Positions 41,660-51,259 of a DNA stretch of 64,000 nucleotides are shown piece by piece; the stretch's first letter is position 1; every line of letters starts with the position of its first letter. Under the pieces are notes generated by a model that was not told where the DNA came from, did not search any database, and saw nothing but the letters and a program-made list of their open reading frames with translations. This DNA comes from Litorivicinus lipolyticus (lineage in GTDB: Bacteria > Pseudomonadota > Gammaproteobacteria > Pseudomonadales > Litorivicinaceae). Both the position numbers and the translations under genes were made by a program. The stretch lies in contig NZ_CP045871.1 in the NCBI RefSeq assembly GCF_009650135.1, positions 1,488,001 through 1,552,000 on the forward strand, written 5' to 3'.

Positions 41660-42958
41660 ATGCAAATACCCATCCAAGACCACACGTGCGGCTGGACCCA
41701 GCACGCGGAACCTGCGCCACCACGTGCGCACTTGAATGGCCACCTTAAAGCCGACTGGCTGATTATCGGCGGCGGCTACACGGGTCTAAGCGCGGCCCGC
41801 CAACTGGAACGCCACGACCCCAACGCCCGCATTGTGCTGATCGAAGGCGCCCGCATCGGTCAGGGCGCGAGCGCTCGCAACAGCGGCTACCTGGTCGACT
41901 CGACCTTGAATGACGGCCACCTCAGCGACAGCGGCTTAACAGCGTACCGCAGCAAGCTGGCCCTCAATCAGGCCGGCATCGCGGCGGTTGAACGCTTTGC
42001 CGACGACTGTGCCGAGCCCCTGACGCTGAATCGTTGCGGCAAGTACCACGGCGCTGCCAACGCACTGAACCACCGCAAACTGTTGCAGTTTGGCGCGACG
42101 CTGAACGAATGTGGGCTGGACTTTGAGCACCTCGGCGCGGCCGAATTGGCGGCCCGTTTGGGCACCGAGTACTACCATGAGGCCATCTACACCCCCGGGG
42201 CCATCATGGTCCAGCCGGCGCAGTTGGCCTTTGCCATGGCGCGCGCCTTGACCACGACCCAGTGCTACGAGCACACCCCCGCGCTGAAACTGGACGGGCA
42301 CCGCGATTACGTCGAGTGCACCACCGCCGAGGGCAGCATCCGCGCGCAACGGGTACTGCTCTGTACCAACGGTTATTTGCGCAGCGCAGGCCACCGTCGC
42401 AGCTTCCCGCTGTGGCTGACGGCGAGTTTGACGCGGCCATTACGTGCGGACGAGTTGGCGGCGATCGGACACCCCAAACCCTGGGGGCTGTTGTCGGCCC
42501 AAGCCATGGGCGCCACTGTGCGGCTGACCGAAGACTACCGACTGATGATCCGTAACACCGTCGCGGTCAACGGCCAGTTAGCCGCCGACAACGACGCCAT
42601 GGCACGCGCCCGGGCGCACCACCTAACGGGCTTGCAACGCCGTTTTGGTGGGTTGGGCCTGGACGATATCGAGCACACCTGGGGCGGTGTCACCGGCATC
42701 AGCGGCAACAGTGCCAACGTATTTGAGCAGGCGGACACGCGGATCTGGCGCGCCGGATGCTACAACGGCGGCGGCATTGGATTAGCCACGCTGTTTGGCG
42801 AGGCCGTGGTCGATTTGGCCCGTGACCAACTGACGCCCGCGGTGATGATGATTCGCCAGCGCCCGACCCCGTCGTGGCTGCCACCGGAACCGGCACTCAG
42901 TGTCGGCGTGCGTGCGCGCCTATGGCGAGATGCACGGCGCGCAAAATTCGAGCGTTAG
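41660..42958 (+). CDS. FAD-dependent oxidoreductase (DAO family, gamma-glutamylputrescine-oxidase-like)
   Basis: A 432-residue protein from ATG 41660. It begins with a roughly 28-residue lead (QIPIQDHTCGWTQHAEP), then ADWLIIGGGYTGLSAARQLE, GASARNSGYL, and a C-terminal WGGVTGISGNSANVF with CYNGGGIGLATLFGE, the pattern of the PuuB/glycine-oxidase-like branch of DAO enzymes. The substrate is probably a primary or secondary amine or amino acid. It ends against the convergent small gene at 42955 with a four-base overlap. Its neighbours do not reveal the pathway, though an ALDH lies nearby. Confidence 0.82.
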   Translation: MQIPIQDHTCGWTQHAEPAPPRAHLNGHLKADWLIIGGGYTGLSAARQLERHDPNARIVLIEGARIGQGASARNSGYLVDSTLNDGHLSDSGLTAYRSKLALNQAGIAAVERFADDCAEPLTLNRCGKYHGAANALNHRKLLQFGATLNECGLDFEHLGAAELAARLGTEYYHEAIYTPGAIMVQPAQLAFAMARALTTTQCYEHTPALKLDGHRDYVECTTAEGSIRAQRVLLCTNGYLRSAGHRRSFPLWLTASLTRPLRADELAAIGHPKPWGLLSAQAMGATVRLTEDYRLMIRNTVAVNGQLAADNDAMARARAHHLTGLQRRFGGLGLDDIEHTWGGVTGISGNSANVFEQADTRIWRAGCYNGGGIGLATLFGEAVVDLARDQLTPAVMMIRQRPTPSWLPPEPALSVGVRARLWRDARRAKFER

Positions 42959-43155
42959 CCGGCGTCGGGGTTCAAGGTGTCGCTGGGAAAATCGTAGTAC
43001 AGCGGAGTCCCGGTAAATTCAGACGCCGCGCGGGCATAGCGAACGGCCTCGTGGAGCTGTTCGAAAACCGCCAAATCGTGCGGGTTTACCGCCACGTCTA
43101 GTGTGTGTGCGGTGACCCGCCATTGGTCTCGGTAGTGCACTCGGATTTCAGTCAT
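42955..43155 (-). CDS. Small hypothetical protein, 66 aa
   Basis: An amphipathic, soluble, mildly acidic protein with a strand-rich N-terminus (MTEIRVHYRDQWRVTAHT) and one helix (HDLAVFEQLHEAVRYARAAS). I do not recognise a family. It fits neatly in the gap, overlapping the FAD oxidoreductase end by four bases, and has protein-like composition. The ribosome binding site is poor (AGG close to ATG). Confidence 0.5.
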   Translation of the reverse strand: MTEIRVHYRDQWRVTAHTLDVAVNPHDLAVFEQLHEAVRYARAASEFTGTPLYYDFPSDTLNPDAG

Positions 43156-43222
43156 ACCTAACTGTCGGCCGCACTTGCCATTGTCGCCATACGTAGTTTC
43201 CTCAGTTAATACAGGTTCCGGG

Positions 43223-43639
43223 CTAATCTGTGGTACAGCTCACACCTTGAATGCCTGCGCTGCCCTGTAGCAGCGTGTCAGACAGCATGCTTTGTGACTC
43301 GGTGTCGGTAAACAATCGCGAGCGCGTCAGGAACCGTTGCCCCGTTGGTCCCTCGACCGAAAACATGCCGCCACGGCCCGCCACCACGTCAATAATCAGA
43401 TGCGTGTGCGACCAATACTCCCACTGACTTTCACTGATATAAAATGGCTGGCCGGCCACATCCCCTAGGTAGACGTCGCGAGACCCCACCTTAAACTCGC
43501 CCCGCGGGTAACACATTGGGGCTGAGCCATCACAACAGCCGCCGCTTTGGTGGAACAGTAACGGTCCATGAATTGGCAGCAAGGATGCCACCAGTGTTTC
43601 GGTCGCATCAGTGCACGACACACGGGCTACTTGGTACAT
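43223..43639 (-). CDS. DUF779 family protein linked to aldehyde dehydrogenase
   Basis: The 138-residue protein has the DUF779 hallmark FHQSGGCCDGSAPMCYP (about 29-45), then VYLGDVAGQPFYIS and WSHTHLIIDVV. Paired Cys and His residues suggest metal binding. The family is regularly found beside ExaC/AldA-type aldehyde dehydrogenases; its function is unknown and often assumed to be accessory. It has a perfect AGGAGG eight bases before ATG 43639. It lies downstream of the aldehyde dehydrogenase with a terminator between, so it may be expressed by read-through. Confidence 0.9.
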   Translation of the reverse strand: MYQVARVSCTDATETLVASLLPIHGPLLFHQSGGCCDGSAPMCYPRGEFKVGSRDVYLGDVAGQPFYISESQWEYWSHTHLIIDVVAGRGGMFSVEGPTGQRFLTRSRLFTDTESQSMLSDTLLQGSAGIQGVSCTTD

Positions 43640-43661
43640 AGCGCAAACCTCCTGAACGCAA

Positions 43662-43685
43662 AAACGCTAGCGAGTGCTAGCGTTT
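43662..43685 (-). terminator. Intrinsic terminator after the aldehyde dehydrogenase
   Basis: Ten-base perfect arms AAACGCTAGC (43662-43671) and GCTAGCGTTT (43676-43685) with a four-base loop. The minus strand then reads TTTTT at 43664-43660. It lies 17 bases past the ALDH stop and just before the DUF779 ribosome binding site, so it would lower DUF779 expression. Confidence 0.75.
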
Positions 43686-43701
43686 CGGCTAGATGATGTG
43701 A

Positions 43702-45216
43702 CTAGAAAAATCCGAGTGGGTTTTCGTCGTAGGATACCAACAGGTTCTTGGTTTGCTGGTAGTGCTCCAACATCATCTTGTGGTTCTCGCGGCCGATGCC
43801 TGACTGTTTGTACCCACCGAATGCGGCGTGCGCTGGGTATTGGTGATAACAGTTGGTCCACACTCGACCGGCCTGAATCGCGCGGCCAAATTTGTAGGCG
43901 GCGTTGGCCTCGGCAGTCCAGACGCCGGCCCCCAATCCATACAGGGTGTCATTGGCAATCTCGATGGCTTCCTCATCCGTCTTGAACGTCGTGACTGACA
44001 CCACTGGGCCAAAAATTTCTTCTTGGAAGATGCGCATCTTGTTATGGCCTTTAAAGGCCGTCGGCTGGACGTAGTAACCGTCTTCGTGGCCGTCAGCCAC
44101 ATCACCACCGAAGATCACCTCGGCGCCCTCTTCTTTACCAATTTGCAGGTACGACTGAATTTTTTCGTACTGCTCAGCGCTGGCTTGGGCGCCGACCATT
44201 GTGGCCTCGTCAAAGGGATTGCCTTGGACGATCTGAGCGGCACGTTGTTGGACCAGCGCCATGAATTCGTCGTAGATATCTTCGTGAATCAGTGCGCGAG
44301 AAGGACAGGTGCAAACTTCCCCTTGGTTGAAATACGCCAACAAGAAGCCTTCGACACACTTGGAAATAAACTCAGGCGACTGGTCCATAATGTCCTTGCG
44401 GAAGACATTCGGGCTCTTACCCCCCAGTTCCAGGGTCACCGGAATCAGGTTTTCGGATGCGTACTGCATGATCAGGCGACCGGTCGTGGTTTCACCGGTA
44501 AAGCCAACTTTGGCAATCCGGTTGGACGAGGCTAGGGGCTTACCCGCCTCTAGGCCAAAACCATTGACCACGTTGATCACGCCCGGCGGCAGCAAATCAC
44601 CAATCAGTTCCATCAAAACCATGATGCTAAACGGTGTTTGCTCCGCAGGCTTCAGGACCACCGCGTTACCCGCTGCCAATGCCGGCGCCAGCTTCCACGC
44701 CGCCATTAGAATTGGAAAGTTCCACGGAATAATTTGCGCCACCACGCCCAGCGGCTCGTGATGGTGATAGGCCAATGTGTCGGTGTCCATTTCGCCAATG
44801 GTGCCCTCTTGGGCCCGGATAACCCCGGCAAAATAGCGGAAGTGATCCGCCGTCAACGGGATGTCCGCGTTAACGGTTTCACGGATCGGTTTGCCGTTAT
44901 CCAGCGTCTCAGCCAGCGCCAGCAACTCTATGTTCTCTTCGATCCGGGCGGCGATGTTGTTCAATACCCGTGAGCGCTCGGTCGTACTGGTTTTGCCCCA
45001 GGCCGGTGCGGCGGCGTGAGCGGCATCCAAGGCTGCATTGACATCATCTGCGTTGGAGCGGGCGATCTCGCAGACTTTCTTGCCCGTCGTCGGCGACAGA
45101 TTGTCAAAGTACAGGCCGCTTTTGGGGGCCACGAAGGCACCGTTAATAAAGTTGCCATAACGCGCTTTCGGCTGCAGCGGCGAATCGGGCGTACCGGGAT
45201 AAGCATGAACGGTCAT
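43702..45216 (-). CDS. exaC: NAD-dependent aldehyde dehydrogenase, ExaC/AcoD type
   Basis: A 504-residue [36 protein letters not shown], catalytic Glu in [11 protein letters not shown], catalytic Cys in [21 protein letters not shown], and the C-terminal HMM-type ending [12 protein letters not shown] typical of acetaldehyde/glycolaldehyde dehydrogenases. Length matches the ExaC group. It has a sigma-54-type promoter upstream and a divergent AcoR-family activator, and it is followed by DUF779, all as in ethanol or aldehyde oxidation loci. No alcohol dehydrogenase is adjacent. Confidence 0.93.
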   Translation of the reverse strand: MTVHAYPGTPDSPLQPKARYGNFINGAFVAPKSGLYFDNLSPTTGKKVCEIARSNADDVNAALDAAHAAAPAWGKTSTTERSRVLNNIAARIEENIELLALAETLDNGKPIRETVNADIPLTADHFRYFAGVIRAQEGTIGEMDTDTLAYHHHEPLGVVAQIIPWNFPILMAAWKLAPALAAGNAVVLKPAEQTPFSIMVLMELIGDLLPPGVINVVNGFGLEAGKPLASSNRIAKVGFTGETTTGRLIMQYASENLIPVTLELGGKSPNVFRKDIMDQSPEFISKCVEGFLLAYFNQGEVCTCPSRALIHEDIYDEFMALVQQRAAQIVQGNPFDEATMVGAQASAEQYEKIQSYLQIGKEEGAEVIFGGDVADGHEDGYYVQPTAFKGHNKMRIFQEEIFGPVVSVTTFKTDEEAIEIANDTLYGLGAGVWTAEANAAYKFGRAIQAGRVWTNCYHQYPAHAAFGGYKQSGIGRENHKMMLEHYQQTKNLLVSYDENPLGFF

Positions 45217-45270
45217 AACTGAGAATCCTTTTGTTGTTATTTAGGACGAGTCACCTCGTAAGACGTTAAT

Positions 45271-45286
45271 AGCCATATCCATGCCA
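45271..45286 (-). promoter_or_regulatory. exaC: Sigma-54 promoter of the aldehyde dehydrogenase gene
   Basis: Read on the minus strand, TGGCATGGATATGGCT matches the -24/-12 consensus TGGCACG-N4-TTGCW at ten of the twelve defined positions, with GG and GC at the correct spacing. The predicted start lies near 45260, giving a leader of about 44 bases to ATG 45216. The divergent gene encodes a sigma-54 activator, which supports the call. Confidence 0.75.
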
Positions 45287-45319
45287 ACCGCTAGGTCATT
45301 GATTTTATTGGAATCGGAC

Positions 45320-45368
45320 TGTCTCAAGCGACCCGGACGGCATGGGCAGTGTCGCAAGGATGAGACAC
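45320..45368. promoter_or_regulatory. Candidate activator binding repeats (TGTC/GACA)
   Basis: TGTCTC at 45320-45325 and the inverted repeat GTGTC (45349-45353) ... GACAC (45364-45368) lie about 35-80 bp upstream of the -24 element. This is the position and dyad form expected of enhancer sites for AcoR-type activators. Confidence 0.45.
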
Positions 45369-45468
45369 TCGGCGCGTGGCGGGGATCGAAATGCGACCTA
45401 AGGGGTACTGCTATGGTGCGCCGCGTTACGTATTTTTAGGACACTAAAAACTCATAACAACGACCTTT

Positions 45469-47268
45469 ATGTCCGCACCGATAGACCTGACCAGCAGCGC
45501 TGTCGTACCCAAATCATGGAGCCGCTGTGCGAACCAATACGGCATCAGCCCGACCCACCGCCGGCCGTTAGACGCGCGCCGCGATGACGCGGGCCACATG
45601 GCGCTGCGTGAACAACTGCTGCCGGTGTCCCGGCCCGAACTGGAACGGCTGGAGACTGTGGTCGGAAAAACCGGACACAGCATTATCCTGAGCGACAATC
45701 GCGGCACTATTTTGAGCGCCGCCAGCCACCGCCACTACCGCTCTGACTTCCAATCCGCGCGGTTGTCGACCGGCCAATGTTGGAACGAAGCCCTGCGCGG
45801 CACCAACGGCATTGGCACCTGCATTGCCGAGCACGCGCCGGTCTTGATTCACGGCGACCAACATTACGTCCGCGCCCATCACAACCTGTCCTGCGCTGCG
45901 GCCCCAATATTCGACGAAAACCACCAACTGCTAGCGGTCTTGGATACCTCGACCGTCAACCCGGACCGCGATCCGACCCGCGCGCTGCATACCCTGGCGA
46001 TGGTCTCGGAGTCGGCCCGGCGAATTGAGCAGGATTGGTTTCGCCACCGGCATGCCGGCGACTGGTTGCTCGAATTGCAAACCACCGGCGCGGCGATCGC
46101 CTTGTATGCCCTGAGTGACGCGCTCAGCGTGATTGGATTGGATGCGAGCGCCCATCAAAACCTTAGCCTGGACGCTAGCTGGCTGGGGTTCGACTTGTCC
46201 GAGCATTTGGACAAACCCAGCTTTGAAAGCTTGTTGGACACCCTGGACAGCGGGCTTCAATACCACGTGCCGATCTTGGCCCAGGGCCAGTTCTTGGGGT
46301 TTGGTCATCTGCGAGCGCCCACCCAAACGGTCAGCCTGGAGGCCTACACGCCGCCACGCGCGCGCCCCAGTCAGCTTGATCAATTGCACGCCGGTGATGC
46401 CACCGTCCGCGAGTGCGCACGCAAAGCCAAGCGCTTGATTGAACACGATGTGGCGCTGCTGATTTGCGGTGAAACGGGCGTTGGTAAGGACCGCTTCGTC
46501 ACGGCCTTGCATGCCGACAGCAGTCGCCGCGACGGCCCCTTGGTAACGGTCAACTGTGCGTCGATACCGACCGAGTTGATTGAATCGGAATTGTTTGGCC
46601 ACGCCCCCGGGGCCTTCACCGGTGCCCGCCAGCAGGGCCACCGCGGCAAATTCGCCGAGGCCGATGGCGGCATTCTATTTTTAGACGAGATCGGTGACAT
46701 GCCACTGGCGTTACAGTCGCGGCTGCTGCGCGCCGTCGAAACCGGGCGGGTGACACCGGTCGGCGGCAGCGGTGAGATACAGGTCGATGTGCGCATTATT
46801 AGCGCAACCCACCGCGACTTGGACGCACGCGTTCGTGACGGCCTGTTTCGGCAAGATTTACTCTACCGCCTGCGCGGCCTGGCGATTGAATTACCCAGCG
46901 TTCGTGCCCGATCGGACTTGCGCGCGCTGTTGCCGCGACTGCTGAGCCAACTCAGCCCCAACCATCACCTTAGCGCGGCGGCACTGGATGCCCTGTGCGC
47001 ACCACCCTGGGTCGGTAATTTTCGCGAAATCAACCAATGCCTGAAAGCATCGGTTGCCCTTGCGGACCGCCTGACCTTGGAGGTAGCAGACCTAATCGGC
47101 ATGCCAGACGGCGGCCATCACGACCTGTTGTCGCAGGTCCAATCAACCCATCACAGTGCCATCGATGACGCCATCGCAGCCTGCGACGGCAATGTCACCC
47201 ACGCCGCCAAACGCCTAGGGATCAGCCGCGCGACGCTGTACCGAAAGCGTGCAGCGCCAACCGAATAA
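45469..47268 (+). CDS. Sigma-54-dependent activator, AcoR family
   Basis: The 599-residue protein has an N-terminal GAF-type sensor (about 70-190, TGQCWNEALRGTNGIGTCIA), a linker to about 310, then the AAA+ domain: Walker A CGETGVGKD near 333, GAFTGA near 380, Walker B GGILFLDEIGD. A C-terminal Fis-type helix-turn-helix follows (ATHAAKRLGISRATLYRKR). The intact GAFTGA loop means it can contact sigma-54. It is divergent from the exaC-type ALDH and probably activates it in response to an aldehyde or alcohol. Its last 47 bases overlap the convergent AbrB-family gene. Confidence 0.92.
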   Translation: MSAPIDLTSSAVVPKSWSRCANQYGISPTHRRPLDARRDDAGHMALREQLLPVSRPELERLETVVGKTGHSIILSDNRGTILSAASHRHYRSDFQSARLSTGQCWNEALRGTNGIGTCIAEHAPVLIHGDQHYVRAHHNLSCAAAPIFDENHQLLAVLDTSTVNPDRDPTRALHTLAMVSESARRIEQDWFRHRHAGDWLLELQTTGAAIALYALSDALSVIGLDASAHQNLSLDASWLGFDLSEHLDKPSFESLLDTLDSGLQYHVPILAQGQFLGFGHLRAPTQTVSLEAYTPPRARPSQLDQLHAGDATVRECARKAKRLIEHDVALLICGETGVGKDRFVTALHADSSRRDGPLVTVNCASIPTELIESELFGHAPGAFTGARQQGHRGKFAEADGGILFLDEIGDMPLALQSRLLRAVETGRVTPVGGSGEIQVDVRIISATHRDLDARVRDGLFRQDLLYRLRGLAIELPSVRARSDLRALLPRLLSQLSPNHHLSAAALDALCAPPWVGNFREINQCLKASVALADRLTLEVADLIGMPDGGHHDLLSQVQSTHHSAIDDAIAACDGNVTHAAKRLGISRATLYRKRAAPTE

Positions 47269-48223
47269 ACAGCCCCGCGCCCACCACCACCAGAACCACC
47301 CGCAGCAGGTGCAAGATAACCACGTAGGAGGCATCGGCCCCAATCAACCAGGCCAGCAACGCCATCTCGGCTTGGCCACCGGGTGCCAGGCTTAACATCA
47401 AGGTCTTCCCATCCAGCGCCGTCAACCACAGCCCCAGCGCCACCGACGCCACCCAGACCGGTAAAATCAGCATCAACTGCCCGACCACGTGGCGCATGCT
47501 GATCCAGGTTTGGCGCGCGGTTGAGCCGGCGAAGCGGCGCGCCAAACTCCAACCAATCAGCGCCTGGGCCACCGTCAGGGCCCAAATCGGCGGTGTCATA
47601 TGCCAGCCAAAACCGATCCCGGCGACCGCGGCCACGATCATGGGACCCAGCACCGACGGCGCCGGAATACGCGCGGCCCGGCCAAGCCACACCCCAGCCG
47701 GCACCAACAGCAAAAGCAAGCCAATGTCGCGCGGGCCCGCCGTGCCGAAGCTGGCCTGGTCAAGGTTGACGAACTGAGTGAGCACGATCAACAGCGAGAC
47801 ACCGCTGACTAACAAGAACACGCGCAAGGTGTGGGCCAGAGCCACCGGCCGCACATCAACGCCCTGCTGGCGCGCCGATTCAACCATCTCGCTGAGGCCG
47901 CCCGGCAACGCCGCGTAGATCGCCGCACGCGGCGACCAACCGCAGCCGCGGATAAACCAGACCGCACCGACACCACCGGCGACCGTCACATAGGCCACCA
48001 CCAGCACAATCAGCTCCCATTCGCGCGCCAACACCACGAATTGTTGCACCTGCAAGGAGCCGCCGATGCCGGCGCCCAAAATGCCGCGGCCAATGTCACC
48101 TAAGCGGCCGTCACTGGGGACCGTTAAACCGCCAAAGGCCAGCAACAAGCCGACCAGCGCCGGGCCCAACATCCAAGCCAAGGGGTAATGGATCGCATGC
48201 GCCAGCCAACCGGCCAGCGCCAT
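47222..48223 (-). CDS. AbrB-family (ammonia monooxygenase-type) membrane protein
   Basis: A 333-residue protein with two repeated halves of membrane helices and the diagnostic PALPGGLSEM and LAPGGQAEMALLA segments, as in the PF05145 AbrB duplication family (not the AbrB DNA-binding protein). ATG 48223 was chosen over a TTG at 48232. These proteins often sit beside tripartite tricarboxylate transporters, as here directly after tctA. Its role is unknown; a regulatory or efflux function has been suggested for relatives. Confidence 0.82.
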   Translation of the reverse strand: MALAGWLAHAIHYPLAWMLGPALVGLLLAFGGLTVPSDGRLGDIGRGILGAGIGGSLQVQQFVVLAREWELIVLVVAYVTVAGGVGAVWFIRGCGWSPRAAIYAALPGGLSEMVESARQQGVDVRPVALAHTLRVFLLVSGVSLLIVLTQFVNLDQASFGTAGPRDIGLLLLLVPAGVWLGRAARIPAPSVLGPMIVAAVAGIGFGWHMTPPIWALTVAQALIGWSLARRFAGSTARQTWISMRHVVGQLMLILPVWVASVALGLWLTALDGKTLMLSLAPGGQAEMALLAWLIGADASYVVILHLLRVVLVVVGAGLFIRLALHAFGTASRG

Positions 48224-48246
48224 GCACGCCAAACACAGGGCGCCGC

Positions 48247-49743
48247 TTACGCGCGGCGTGATTGCAGACGATCCTTAATGATCGGGTAGATGAACAACAA
48301 CACGGCGACCAGCAAAATAGTCAGGGTCATCGGCCGTTCCCACATAAATTCCATGCCACCGGACTTGCGAATGGCGCGGCCTAGGTTGTCCTCCAGCATG
48401 CCACCCAAAATGAAGCCAATGATCAAGGGTGGCAATGGATAGCCCCCAAAGCGCAGCAGCGCAGCAAACAGCCCGGTGCCAATCATAATCAGCAGCTCAG
48501 TCGGGTTGTTCTGGCCAATGTAGGCGCCGATCAAGGAAAAGAACACCACAAACGGAATCAGGTATTGGCGCGGCACGGTCAACAGTTTCGCGATGTAAGG
48601 AATCAACGGCAGGTTTAATACCAACAACACCAGATTGCCGATGTACATGGAAATGATCACCGCCCAGAACACCTCTGGCTGATCCTCGATTAAACGCGGG
48701 CCGGGGGTCACCGACAGTGCAACCAGTGCACCCAGCAAAATCGCGGTGGTACCGGACCCGGGAATACCCAGCGTCAGCATGGGCACGAACGAGCCGGTAC
48801 AGGCGGCATTGTTGGCCGTTTCTGGGGCGGCCAGACCGCGCTGCGCACCTTTGCCGAACTGATCGCGCTGGTCCTTGGGCGCCAAGTTGCGTTCGACCGC
48901 GTAGCCCAAGAACGAGGCCATGGTCGCACCCGCCCCCGGCAACACCCCAACCAGGAACCCAAGCACGGACTGGCGCCCGACCACCGGCGCCAGGTTCTTG
49001 GCCTCGGCCATACTGATTCGCAGGTCTTTGATTTCGTTTTGGTTAGCCTGTTGCGCACCGCGCTTACGATCGAGTACCAAGAACAGTGCTTCGGGCAACG
49101 CAAACAGCCCCATCACCAAGGTCACAAAGTAAAACCCGGACTGCAGATCCATAATGCCCAAGGTGAAACGCGCGGCGTTGTGCAGCGCCGACTCGCCCAC
49201 GGTCGCCAACATGATGCCAAACACCGACATCAGCAGCGCCTTGAGCTTTTTACCCGGTCCGGCAAAGGCCGCAATCGCGGTCAGGCCCAACACCATCAAC
49301 GCGAAGTACTCGGCCGACCAAAACAGCTTGGCGACGCTGGACAGGATTGGGGCAAAGATCATCAACAGGATCGCGCTGATGGTACCGCCCAAAAACGACG
49401 CCAACGCGGCAATCGTCAAGGCCTTTCCGGCTTGTCCGGCGCGCGCCATTGGGTAGCCGTCAAATGACGACGCCACCGTGCCGGCGACACCCGGCGCATT
49501 GATCAGGATTGACGAGGTCGAGCCGCCGAAAATGGCACCGTAGTAGACGCCGGCCAACAAAATCAGCGCCGACGCCGGATCGCCCAGTTGGATCGCAACC
49601 GGGATCATAATGGCAATGATCGACATCGGGCCCAAGCCCGGCAACATGCCAATAAAGGTGCCCAGGAAACACCCCAGGAACACCATCAAAATATTAAACG
49701 GAGAAATCGCGGCATTTAAGCCGAGCATGAGACCTTCAAGCAT
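48247..49743 (-). CDS. tctA: Tripartite tricarboxylate transporter, large membrane subunit
   Basis: The 498-residue TctA protein has about 11-12 helices, the N-terminal signature GTFIGMLPGLGPMS, the conserved LTLGIPGSGTTAILLGALVA, and a C-terminal membrane segment ending KDRLQSRRA. ATG 49743, with GGAGGT upstream, overlaps the tctB stop by one base. It forms the channel of a sodium- or proton-driven importer for di- or tricarboxylates delivered by TctC. Confidence 0.95.
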   Translation of the reverse strand: MLEGLMLGLNAAISPFNILMVFLGCFLGTFIGMLPGLGPMSIIAIMIPVAIQLGDPASALILLAGVYYGAIFGGSTSSILINAPGVAGTVASSFDGYPMARAGQAGKALTIAALASFLGGTISAILLMIFAPILSSVAKLFWSAEYFALMVLGLTAIAAFAGPGKKLKALLMSVFGIMLATVGESALHNAARFTLGIMDLQSGFYFVTLVMGLFALPEALFLVLDRKRGAQQANQNEIKDLRISMAEAKNLAPVVGRQSVLGFLVGVLPGAGATMASFLGYAVERNLAPKDQRDQFGKGAQRGLAAPETANNAACTGSFVPMLTLGIPGSGTTAILLGALVALSVTPGPRLIEDQPEVFWAVIISMYIGNLVLLVLNLPLIPYIAKLLTVPRQYLIPFVVFFSLIGAYIGQNNPTELLIMIGTGLFAALLRFGGYPLPPLIIGFILGGMLEDNLGRAIRKSGGMEFMWERPMTLTILLVAVLLFIYPIIKDRLQSRRA

Positions 49744-50216
49744 CACGCACCTCCGAGGAATGCAGGTAGCGGCACCAGGTAAATACCCAAGCCGCGCTGA
49801 ACAATTAACCAGGTCAACACCGACGTAATCAACGCAATCGTGATCAGCACGCCGTATTTGCGTTCACCCAGCAAAATCGCACCACCCACCAAGAAAGCGG
49901 TGGTCGCAAAAATATAACCCGCCGGTCGCAACAAGATGGTGTACCCAATCATCAGGGCGACTAAGAGCCCTGCGGTACGCCATTCGAAATTGCGCCAGCC
50001 GGTGGCGTCCTCGGGTAAATCGTCAGACGATTCGTAGACCAAGGTCGCCAGAGAAAGTGCCGCCGCAAGGACAGCAAGTCCCATTGGCAGCGTGTTTGGC
50101 TTGAACGGCTGTCGCGCCTCAAAGGGCAACAGCGGATGCGTCCAGGCCAGGTACCCGTAGCCGACCGAAAAGGCCAACATCAAAAGGGCTATCAATCGAT
50201 CGGCATTCAGGTTCAT
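49743..50216 (-). CDS. tctB: Tripartite tricarboxylate transporter, small membrane subunit
   Basis: The 157-residue protein has four hydrophobic segments (about 7-24, 43-62, 82-100, 112-150), including GYLAWTHPLLPFEAR after the first helix, which is typical of TctB. It lies between tctC and tctA with near-zero gaps. Sequence is poorly conserved in this family; the assignment relies on topology and position. Confidence 0.88.
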   Translation of the reverse strand: MNLNADRLIALLMLAFSVGYGYLAWTHPLLPFEARQPFKPNTLPMGLAVLAAALSLATLVYESSDDLPEDATGWRNFEWRTAGLLVALMIGYTILLRPAGYIFATTAFLVGGAILLGERKYGVLITIALITSVLTWLIVQRGLGIYLVPLPAFLGGA

Positions 50217-50219
50217 GGC

Positions 50220-51191
50220 TTACAGGAATCCTAGTTCTTTCATCAGGCCGCCAATTTCAGCTTCCTGCTTTTCCAAGAATTTGGTGAAGTCAGCACCGGG
50301 GTTGTAAATGTTGACCCAACCGTTACGTGCGCGAACGTCTTCCCATTCCGGTGTGTCGTACATCGCACCCAAGGCTTTGACGTATTCAGCTTGCTTGGCT
50401 TCGCTCAAACCCGGCGCGCCAAAGAAACCACGCCAGTTGATGAACACAGCGTCGTAGCCCTGCTCGCTCAAGGTCGGAACGTCGGCCGCTGCGCTAACGC
50501 GCTTGTCGCCGGTTTGAACCAGGATGCGAATCTCGCCCTGCTCCGCCAGTGCAACCGCTTCACTCAAACCGGTCGACAGTGCGTCCGCTTCGCCAGACAG
50601 CAATGACGCCATCGCTTCCCCGCCCGCATCGAAGGGCAGGTAATTAACGCTCAACGGATCAGCGCCCGCCGCTTTCATCGCCATGGCCGCGACCAAATGG
50701 TCCATACCACCGGCCACCGAACCGCCGGCAATCGCCAGGTCGCTGGGGTTACTGTTGTAGATGTCGACCAGGTCTTTGAACGACTTGACCGGGCTGTCGG
50801 CTTTAACGACCAGCGCTGCGTAGTCACCGATGGTGCCGGCAATCGGGGTCAAATCACGGAAGCTTTGCGGGAACACTTTGGTCAGTGAACGAATAACGAT
50901 GGGGGTCGAATTGACCATCAAGGTGCCTTCGCTGCTGGCTGCGTTTTCGATCAGGTAACCAATCGCTTTACCGCCGCCGCCGCCGGACATGTTTTCGTAG
51001 CTGGCGTTGCCCACCAGACCTGATTTGGTCAAGGCTTCACCGGTACCGCGTGCAGTGCCGTCCCAACCACCACCGGCGCCGCCGGGGATGACGAAGTGAA
51101 TGCTGTCGACCTGGGCATATGCACCGGCCGAAAACGCGACTGCGCTGGCAACACCGAGTGCCGCCAATGACTTAGTAATCGTGGTTTTCAT
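50220..51191 (-). CDS. tctC: Tripartite tricarboxylate transporter, periplasmic binding protein
   Basis: A 323-residue TctC/Bug-family protein. It has a signal peptide of about 25 residues (MKTTITKSLAALGVASAVAF, cleavage after AYA), then HFVIPGGAGGGWDGTARGTG, the GGSVAGGMDHLVAAM segment and LSEQGYDAVFINWRGFFGAP. The ATG at 51191 has GGAG six bases upstream; the ORF extension to 51545 is antisense to tctD. The substrate cannot be read from sequence; it is probably a di- or tricarboxylate. Confidence 0.94.
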   Translation of the reverse strand: MKTTITKSLAALGVASAVAFSAGAYAQVDSIHFVIPGGAGGGWDGTARGTGEALTKSGLVGNASYENMSGGGGGKAIGYLIENAASSEGTLMVNSTPIVIRSLTKVFPQSFRDLTPIAGTIGDYAALVVKADSPVKSFKDLVDIYNSNPSDLAIAGGSVAGGMDHLVAAMAMKAAGADPLSVNYLPFDAGGEAMASLLSGEADALSTGLSEAVALAEQGEIRILVQTGDKRVSAAADVPTLSEQGYDAVFINWRGFFGAPGLSEAKQAEYVKALGAMYDTPEWEDVRARNGWVNIYNPGADFTKFLEKQEAEIGGLMKELGFL

Positions 51192-51259
51192 GGAAATCTC
51201 CGTTATTGTTATCGGGCCCGAGCTGGTGCTGGGCGCCCGCGCATCTAAACAAACCAACC

